DNA of 57,172 bases from assembly GCA_900768845.1 (NCBI GenBank), contig CAAGEK010000009.1, positions 1-57,172 on the forward strand, written 5' to 3'. Position numbers and translations under genes: made by a program. Shown piece after piece: positions 52,080-57,172 of the stretch (within the stretch, counting starts at the first letter, position 1; each line of letters begins with the position of its first letter). The stretch comes from Alphaproteobacteria bacterium (GTDB lineage: Bacteria; Pseudomonadota; Alphaproteobacteria; CAAGCB01; CAG-977). Under the pieces are notes generated by a model. The model worked only from the letters and a program-made list of their open reading frames with translations, was not told where the DNA came from and ran no database searches.

Positions 52080-52534
52080 TCATTTATTGATATTATATTT
52101 TTGTCTTCGCGATTTGTTCGCTACGGTATCTGATTAAGAACGGCAGACGTGATGTCGGTGATCCGCTTTACTTTTCCTTTCGGGAAGCGTTTCCGGACAA
52201 TCGAGAGGAAACCTAAAGGAAAGAAGGATAATATATCTCTCCCTCTATCGGCCGTGTTCGTATTCGGTCGTTTCCTTACCCGAAAAAGACAAGTTGTTGC
52301 TAAAAGGTTTATTGATATTCGTAGGCGTTTATCCTTTCGAGTTGAGGTAACACGGAAGTAACTTCCGGAAAGCTAATCCACCAAAGGAAAGTATATTTCA
52401 GTTTGCCCTCATAACTTTCATTAACGCCTATTTATTCAATAATATCAATATGTTGATATAAACAAATATCCGCAGGTAAAAACAATTTCCATCCCTTTTC
52501 CAAACTGCGCATTTTATGCCATAAAAAACGTCAT
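52080..52534. other. AT-rich gene-free stretch right of the DUF262 gene
   Basis: About 450 bases with no supportable gene. A 70-codon plus-strand frame at 52149-52361 has only a basic, low-information translation. The right copy of the flanking repeat (52307-52362) is here. The last 100 bases are very AT-rich (runs such as AATAATATCAATATG) and could hold a promoter, but none is clear. Confidence 0.5.
52307..52362 (+). repeat. Imperfect direct repeat, right copy, flanking the DUF262 island
   Basis: This copy carries GTTTATTGATATT and AGGTAACACGGAAGTAAC, matching the left copy at 49862-49907 in the same orientation with a ten-base length difference between the blocks. Together they bracket about 2.4 kb containing only the DUF262 gene and debris. 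Confidence 0.4.
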
Positions 52535-52975
52535 TTAAAAAAGAATGGCATACCGCGCATCGGAACGCAATTTTTCGGCTTGTGCAATCGATTTTTTGTG
52601 CGCGGCGGAATTAATTCCGTATCTGCCGGCAATTTCTTCAACCCGTTCGGTCATCGTCATTCTTTCGCCGTCGGGACTTGTCGTCATATCCGCGCAATTC
52701 AAAATAAAAAGCTCGTCCGACATCCGCCCTGCGGTTTCTTTGCCGTGCAAGGCGACTTCCTCCCAATATTCATATCCCGAACGTCTTAAAATCTCTCCGC
52801 CGACGGCGGCGTGGTTTTTCCCGTCCGGTGAAAATTCATAGCCGAAATCATGCAACATCCCCAATAAAAACATATCTTGCGCATATTTTTCGTCATCAGG
52901 GCGGAATTTCAAAGCCAAAAGCTTCGCCGTTCGGGCAACTCCCAAAATATGTTTCCATCTGTTTCCGGTAATCAT
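52535..52975 (-). CDS. Small HD-domain phosphohydrolase
   Basis: This 146-residue protein is a minimal HD domain: a first His in NRWKHILGVARTAKLLA, the His-Asp pair in LGMLHDFGYEFSPDGKNHAAVGGEIL, and a late Asp in FILNCADMTTSPDG. Such proteins hydrolyse nucleotides or phosphate esters. It is the last gene of a unit with a P-loop kinase and a lipoprotein; each junction is a four-base ATGA overlap, implying coupled translation. The substrate is unknown. Confidence 0.8.
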   Translation of the reverse strand: MITGNRWKHILGVARTAKLLALKFRPDDEKYAQDMFLLGMLHDFGYEFSPDGKNHAAVGGEILRRSGYEYWEEVALHGKETAGRMSDELFILNCADMTTSPDGERMTMTERVEEIAGRYGINSAAHKKSIAQAEKLRSDARYAILF

Positions 52976-53364
52976 TTTCGAGAAACTTTCCCGTTATCCG
53001 GAGCGGCGGGAAGCTCGCTGTCGACAAATTCAACGACCGGAACGGTATGCACTCCGGAAAGGTTTTTATACTGATAAACTCCGCCAAACGAGATACATTT
53101 CCCCGCCTCGGGCTTTATGATTTGGTCGTCGTAGTACAGTTTTCCCTTTTCTTTGGGAACGTAAACGGTACGTCCGAAACAGGCCGTATAACCGAAAGAA
53201 GGCAAAACGTCATATTCCTGTTTACAGGCGGTTCCCAACGCAAAATTATCACTGACTTCGGATATTTTTACGGCTCCGACGTCTTCGCACTTATCGTTTT
53301 TCACCATCATCGGACGGGCACACCCGCAAAGGAGCAAAAGCCCAAAAAACGCAACTTTTTTCAT
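52972..53364 (-). CDS. Predicted lipoprotein of the kinase/HD operon
   Basis: This 130-residue protein has a lipoprotein signal (MKKVAFFGLLLLCGCARP) with a clear lipobox LCGC and no Asp at position +2. Five further cysteines are in the mature part, including DKCED, GTACK and YTACFG. The remainder has no motif I recognise. It lies between a P-loop kinase gene and an HD gene, overlapping both by four bases. Why an envelope protein should be coupled to two cytoplasmic nucleotide-type enzymes is unclear. Confidence 0.72.
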   Translation of the reverse strand: MKKVAFFGLLLLCGCARPMMVKNDKCEDVGAVKISEVSDNFALGTACKQEYDVLPSFGYTACFGRTVYVPKEKGKLYYDDQIIKPEAGKCISFGGVYQYKNLSGVHTVPVVEFVDSELPAAPDNGKVSRK

Positions 53365-53885
53365 ACTTTTCCTCCCCTTTGCGCCATTCCGCCGAGGAAC
53401 GCAATAATCCTGTCCGCCGTTTCTTCGGGAGTTTCCCCGTCGTTGTTTATAATCAAATCCGATCCGTAAAAAGTATTAACCCCCTGACGGTACATTTCTT
53501 TAATCCGGTTCGTTTCCCAATCGTCAAGTTCTCTTGCACCGCGGTTTGTCAAGCATTTTTCCAGCGGGGGATTCAACGTTACCACAACGAAATCCGCTTT
53601 TCCCTTCGCGATTTCGCCCGTTCTTTCAAAAGCCGCACGCGACATCGGATACGCAAAGACAACAGTCCCGTATTCCCCGTTTTCAACATAATTTTCAAGC
53701 AAACCGTAGAGCCTGTTCAATCTGGCGTTTATCCGGCTGTCAAAATCCGCAAGCAGGGCGTCTTCCCGTTCGGAAAGCAAATCGTCAACTTCTATGAAAA
53801 CCGCGTTTTCAAGCTTGTCCGTCAATATTTGCGAAACGGTCGACTTTCCGGCGTTAATCGCTCCGCCTATGTTGATGATTTTCAT
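53361..53885 (-). CDS. P-loop kinase of unknown substrate
   Basis: This 174-residue protein has a Walker A loop near its start (IINIGGAINAGKSTVSQIL), an acidic strand FIEVDDLLSEREDALL, a VVFAYPMSR strand and a lid-like NRGARELDDWETNR segment. The size and layout resemble small nucleoside/shikimate-type kinases of the AAA_33 group. It is the first gene of the operon with the lipoprotein and the HD protein. The substrate cannot be inferred. Confidence 0.75.
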   Translation of the reverse strand: MKIINIGGAINAGKSTVSQILTDKLENAVFIEVDDLLSEREDALLADFDSRINARLNRLYGLLENYVENGEYGTVVFAYPMSRAAFERTGEIAKGKADFVVVTLNPPLEKCLTNRGARELDDWETNRIKEMYRQGVNTFYGSDLIINNDGETPEETADRIIAFLGGMAQRGGKV

Positions 53886-53986
53886 ACGTCTTTTTTCCCG
53901 TCAACCGGTACGCGTTACGAACTTATTCCTTATCGAAAAACGCCCTTTCCGCCTTTTTCGTTCATCCCCCGTCCGGCTTGTCCGCT

Positions 53987-54625
53987 TTACAGTCCGTTTT
54001 TTTCACACAAATCGGAAACGGGGCATTTGTCGCATTGCGGCTTTTTCGCCGTACAAATATAACGGCCGTGCAAAACCAGCCAATGACCGACACATTTCAA
54101 ATCTTCATCGGGAATCGTGCCGGTCAAAACCTTTTCCAGATTTTTTTCAACTTCCAAAGGCGTTTTACCTTTTGCCAAACCGATGCGGTTGCTCAAACGC
54201 AGGACGTGCGTGTCGACGCCGATTGTCGGCGCACCGTTCAAGGTGTTCAAATACACGTTGGCCGTTTTGCGCCCCACTCCGGAAAGCGTTTGCAAAACAT
54301 CCCTGTCATTCGGGATGTCGCCTCCGAAACGTTCGATCAATTCATTCGACAACGCGATGACATTTTTGGCCTTTGTGTTAAACAAACCGATGGAACGGAT
54401 AAAACCTTTCAGCTTTTCCTCGCCCAAATCCCTCATTTTTTCAGGCGTATCAGCCGCGGCGAACAAAGCGGGAGTCGCTTTGTTGACATTTTTATCCGTC
54501 GTTTGCGCCGATAATACAATGGAAACCAGCAACGTAAACGGCGTCGTATAGTTCAGTTCGCATTTCGGATCGGGATTGTCCCGTTTCATCCGGGCGAAAA
54601 ACTCTTTAATCGCTTCAGGCTTCAT
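53987..54625 (-). CDS. nth: Endonuclease III
   Basis: Nth removes oxidised pyrimidines and cuts the abasic site. The 212-residue protein has the helix-hairpin-helix LSGVGRKTANVYLNTL with the catalytic Lys, the catalytic Asp in VDTHVLRLSNRIGL, and the C-terminal iron-sulfur loop CTAKKPQCDKCPVSDLC with spacing C-x6-C-x2-C-x5-C. It begins two bases after the fructosamine kinase gene, so they are cotranscribed. A weak AT-flanked inverted repeat near 53933-53963 may terminate it. Confidence 0.96.
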   Translation of the reverse strand: MKPEAIKEFFARMKRDNPDPKCELNYTTPFTLLVSIVLSAQTTDKNVNKATPALFAAADTPEKMRDLGEEKLKGFIRSIGLFNTKAKNVIALSNELIERFGGDIPNDRDVLQTLSGVGRKTANVYLNTLNGAPTIGVDTHVLRLSNRIGLAKGKTPLEVEKNLEKVLTGTIPDEDLKCVGHWLVLHGRYICTAKKPQCDKCPVSDLCEKNGL

Positions 54626-54627
54626 GT

Positions 54628-55509
54628 TTAAAACCCGAACCGCTTTAAAACGGCGTCAATCCTTGTCAAATAAGGCGCGGGATCGAACATCCTGACGTGA
54701 AGCAACAGGGGATACAGGTTGTAGATATGGATTCTCGCCTCGAAATACCCCGGACGGAACGGCCTGATTTCGTTATACCTGTCAAAGAAAGCCTTGCTGA
54801 AAGACGAATGTTTCGACGAATAGGAAAATTCGATTTCCGAATCGCCGAAATACAAAGCGGGATCGACAAAAGCGCGGACTTTCCCTTCATGGCACAAAAT
54901 CGTGCTGCCCCACAAATCGCCGTGTAACAACGACGGATACGGCGGTTCGTCCAAATAATGGTCGATCCGGCCGGCAAACCGTTCAATACGCGCCATCATA
55001 TCAACGGGCAACTTTCCTTCGTCCGTTGCGTTTCTTGCCGAAAACAGCAAGCGTTGTTCCGTAAAGAAAGGCAACCACTTCCGGCTTTTTGCGTTCGGTT
55101 GGCGCAATCCGACGATGGGAGTGTCGTAATCGAATCCGTACGAATCGGATTTGATATCGTGCAACGCCGCCACATATTCGGCCGCTTCGGGTTCCGCGGC
55201 TTCATCCAACACGCCGTCCGCGACGACGAATTCGTGAACCAGAGCGTCGGCTCCCGAATAGAACACTTTCGGCACGGGCAAAGGGGAATTTTTTTGCAAA
55301 TACTCCATTTCCCGTCCCTCCACATCGGCATTTTCCGACGAAGCGGGATTGATTTTCAAAACGACCTGAGAGCCGTCCGATAAAACGACGTGTTTGGCGT
55401 CGGCCACCACGCCGCCCGACAAAGTTGCGGCGGAAAGGACGAGCTTTCCGGTAGAACGCTCAACAATCCGCGTCAATGCCGCCGATAATGTATTTTTTTC
55501 CACCTGCAT
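54628..55509 (-). CDS. Fructosamine/ketosamine-3-kinase family protein
   Basis: This 293-residue protein belongs to the fructosamine kinase family (PF03881). It has LSGGVVADAKHVVLSDG and VVLKINPASSENADVEGREMEYL in the N-lobe, VHEFV, the catalytic loop LLHGDLWGSTILCHEGKVRA and the metal site FVDPALYFGDSEIEFSYS. Members phosphorylate sugar adducts on amines so that they fall off, a protein-deglycation role. It lies between nth and the low-molecular-weight phosphatase gene, all within eight bases of each other. The same fold is also compatible with other small-molecule kinases. Confidence 0.88.
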   Translation of the reverse strand: MQVEKNTLSAALTRIVERSTGKLVLSAATLSGGVVADAKHVVLSDGSQVVLKINPASSENADVEGREMEYLQKNSPLPVPKVFYSGADALVHEFVVADGVLDEAAEPEAAEYVAALHDIKSDSYGFDYDTPIVGLRQPNAKSRKWLPFFTEQRLLFSARNATDEGKLPVDMMARIERFAGRIDHYLDEPPYPSLLHGDLWGSTILCHEGKVRAFVDPALYFGDSEIEFSYSSKHSSFSKAFFDRYNEIRPFRPGYFEARIHIYNLYPLLLHVRMFDPAPYLTRIDAVLKRFGF

Positions 55510-55516
55510 CTTTGAC

Positions 55517-56002
55517 CTACTTTGGAGAAACGCTGTTCAAAAGCTTCCGACATGCTGATTCTATCATATTGAATACGTTTTGAAAGCCCTCTTTTCCCCC
55601 GTAATACGGATCGGGAACATCTTTCACCCCGAATTCGGGCGCAAAATCCATCATCAGCTTCAGCACCGCCCGTTCGTGCGCCCGACTGAATGCCGGTCGC
55701 ATTTCCTCCAGTGCCCCCAGATGGCTTCGGTCCAGAGCGACAATCAGATCGAAATCCTTGAAATCGTCCCGAACAACCTGCCTTGCGCGCAAAGCGGAGA
55801 TGTCCACTCCGTTATATAAGGCGGTTTCTACGGCGCGAACATCCGGCGCACTGCCCGAATGCCAGCCGCTGATTCCTGCGGAATCCGCGAAAAAATCCGC
55901 CCCTTTGCCCGCGTCGTCAGCCAACCGGCGGAATACGCCCTCGGCAGTCGGGGAACGGCATATATTTCCCGTACATACAAACAAAACCTTATACATAATC
56001 AT
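55517..56002 (-). CDS. Low-molecular-weight protein tyrosine phosphatase
   Basis: This 161-residue protein has the P-loop VLFVCTGNICRSPTAEGVF (C-x5-R-S), ADSAGISGWHSG, and the acid loop DVPDPYYGG, giving the complete catalytic set. Such enzymes dephosphorylate tyrosine residues or, near FN3K genes, possibly ketosamine phosphates. An ATG two codons downstream (55996) is an equally plausible start. It heads the operon with fructosamine kinase and nth, seven bases before the kinase gene. Confidence 0.92.
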   Translation of the reverse strand: MIMYKVLFVCTGNICRSPTAEGVFRRLADDAGKGADFFADSAGISGWHSGSAPDVRAVETALYNGVDISALRARQVVRDDFKDFDLIVALDRSHLGALEEMRPAFSRAHERAVLKLMMDFAPEFGVKDVPDPYYGGKEGFQNVFNMIESACRKLLNSVSPK

Positions 56003-56114
56003 TGATTACCACGGAAAAGTTAATAAAAACATAATGGCTCGCCTTTTTAACATCTGGTTTTTTCACGATCGTCATGATATATTTATCCGGTAGTGCAATT
56101 CTGGGAGAAAAAAT

Positions 56115-56858
56115 ATGTCTTGGGAAACAAAACGGGAGGAAAGCGTCATCACGCGCTCCGGCGACGCCGTTCAAATTGATGAAGGACTTCGCAAGTATAT
56201 GTTGCAGGTCTACAACTACATGACGATCGGTTTGCTGATTACGGCTTTTGTCAGCTATTTCCTTGCCCACTCGTCGTTAAGCTCGGTTTTTTACCATGTA
56301 AGCCGTGAAAGCGTAGAACTGACGATCACGGGATGGATTGCGATTTTGTCTCCGTTTGCCCTGATATTTATGATGCAAAACGCCATTTCCAACGGGAAGG
56401 GTTCTACGGCTTTTATGCTGTTTTGCGCATTTTCCGTTTTGGAAGGCATTTCCCTGACGACAATATTCTGGGTTTACTCTCCCATGGCCATCACCCGCAC
56501 GTTTTTGGTGACGGCGGGAACTTTTGCGGGAATGAGCCTGTACGGATACACGACGAAACGCGATCTGACACGATTCGGTTCTTTTCTGATAATGGGGCTG
56601 TGGGGTTTGGTTCTGGCCATGTTGGCGAACATATTTTTCATCAGGAGTTCGTCTTTCGACCTTACGCTTTCCTGCTTGGGCGTGTTGCTTTTTGTCGGCC
56701 TTACGGCATTCGACACATGGAAAATCCGTAACATCTATAACGAAAACGATGCGGAAAACGTTATGACGAGCAAAGCCGTTTTCGGGGCGTTGGACTTATA
56801 TTTGGACTTTTTAAACCTGTTTCTTTACCTGTTGCGTCTGTTCGGCCGCAAAGATTAG
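56115..56858 (+). CDS. Bax inhibitor-1/YccA family membrane protein
   Basis: This 247-residue protein has seven hydrophobic segments and the family features: an N-terminal charged stretch, VYNYMTIGLLITAFVSYF, the central FCAFSVLEGISLTTIFWVYS, and the late AFDTWKIRNIYN. C-terminal ALDLYLDFLNLFLYLLRLFG matches the carboxyl-pair helix of pH-sensitive calcium-leak members. GGGAG precedes the ATG. It is divergent from the phosphatase gene and closed by a strong terminator. A calcium- or proton-leak role in the inner membrane follows from the family only. Confidence 0.93.
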   Translation: MSWETKREESVITRSGDAVQIDEGLRKYMLQVYNYMTIGLLITAFVSYFLAHSSLSSVFYHVSRESVELTITGWIAILSPFALIFMMQNAISNGKGSTAFMLFCAFSVLEGISLTTIFWVYSPMAITRTFLVTAGTFAGMSLYGYTTKRDLTRFGSFLIMGLWGLVLAMLANIFFIRSSSFDLTLSCLGVLLFVGLTAFDTWKIRNIYNENDAENVMTSKAVFGALDLYLDFLNLFLYLLRLFGRKD

Positions 56859-56871
56859 GTTTCCTCCGCAT

Positions 56872-56904
56872 AAAAAAGCTCCTGTTTTCGGGAGCTTTTT
56901 TTTT
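56872..56904 (+). terminator. Terminator of the BI-1 family gene
   Basis: A nine-pair stem (56874-56882 with 56891-56899, loop of eight) is followed by a run of T residues about 14 bases after the stop codon. Confidence 0.85.
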
Positions 56905-57172
56905 CGCTCTCTTTCATCCCCCTCTGCCCCGTTTTTTAGCGGAGATCGTTTTTAAAAAATGAACCGATTGAAACACGTTCCATATTCTTCGGCTTAAGAA
57001 CGTATTTCCATCAAACTGCCGCCGTTGCGCCTTCACCGCTCCCGAGTTTCCGGGTCAAGCCGCCTCTCTCATCTCTGCCCCTTCCTTCAGCCATCAGTTT
57101 ATGCCCCCTTCCCCCGCTTTAAGGACGCTTCGATAAAACTTTCCGCAGGAAAGAAAAAGCACGCCCTGATAA
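56905..57172. other. Right-edge stretch without a supportable gene
   Basis: The last 268 bases hold no open frame that looks coding on either strand. The plus strand is pyrimidine-rich. A short inverted repeat (ACGTTC ... GAACGT) lies near 56966-56992. A structured RNA or the end of a gene outside the window is possible but not shown. Confidence 0.4.

Noticed and set aside
51730..52137. 135-codon plus-strand open frame across the DUF262 start
   Set aside because: It overlaps the DUF262 coding start on the opposite strand and its translation shows only AT-driven hydrophobic residues.

Overview
The window is a dense chromosomal stretch from an alphaproteobacterium of moderate GC content. The assignment rests on gene order and family variants: mutS-glnD-murJ-trpS; an XRE regulator-metK-trmB block leading into rimP-nusA-ylxR-infB-rbfA; a YlxR protein fused to an L7Ae-like domain; and a DivL-like pseudo-kinase shortly upstream of tsaE-amgK-murU-addB-addA-trxA. 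The mid-range GC and small intergenic gaps would suit a host-associated or uncultured lineage, but that is inference.

Layout. 1-400: tRNA-Arg(CCT) on the minus strand with its terminator, plus a second copy of its 3' end at the left edge. 0.4-2.3 kb: an esterase/ATP-grasp gene pair. 2.4-4.5 kb: galU and an MFS transporter. 4.5-6.0 kb: hisA-hisE-hinT. 6.1-8.3 kb: a large exported protein with a dead trypsin-like domain, then a decayed DJ-1/PfpI pseudogene. 9.0-18.5 kb (minus): HAD phosphatase, rbfA, infB, ylxR, nusA, rimP, then STAS, trmB, metK and an XRE regulator. 18.7-32.1 kb (plus): DivL-like pseudo-kinase, a very basic unknown protein, a membrane SNase-like protein, tsaE, amgK, murU, addB, addA, trxA. 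32-36 kb: a lipoprotein/EI24 pair, a PfkB kinase and two tandem exported EF-hand paralogues. 36-49.8 kb: typA, ampG, a PhoR-like kinase, a short malic enzyme, mutS, glnD, murJ, trpS. 49.8-52.5 kb: an AT-rich island with one DUF262/HNH (GmrSD-like) gene, flanked by imperfect direct repeats and gene debris. 52.5-56.9 kb: a three-gene kinase/lipoprotein/HD unit, nth, fructosamine kinase, a low-molecular-weight phosphatase and a BI-1 family membrane protein.

Functional links. AmpG (import of muropeptides), AmgK (sugar 1-kinase) and MurU (uridylyltransferase) together make a peptidoglycan-recycling branch that feeds UDP-MurNAc; MurJ exports lipid II. RimP, NusA, IF-2 and RbfA serve transcription and ribosome assembly. 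AddAB, MutS and Nth cover DNA repair. Three proteins keep an enzyme fold but have lost key catalytic residues: the protease-like protein, the DivL-like kinase and the SNase-like protein.

The strongest candidates for something undescribed are the exported pseudo-protease, the Thr-for-His DivL-like kinase with its basic neighbour, the leader hairpins before metK and rimP, the DUF262 island, and the kinase/lipoprotein/HD operon. No CRISPR array, intact insertion sequence or rRNA gene was seen.
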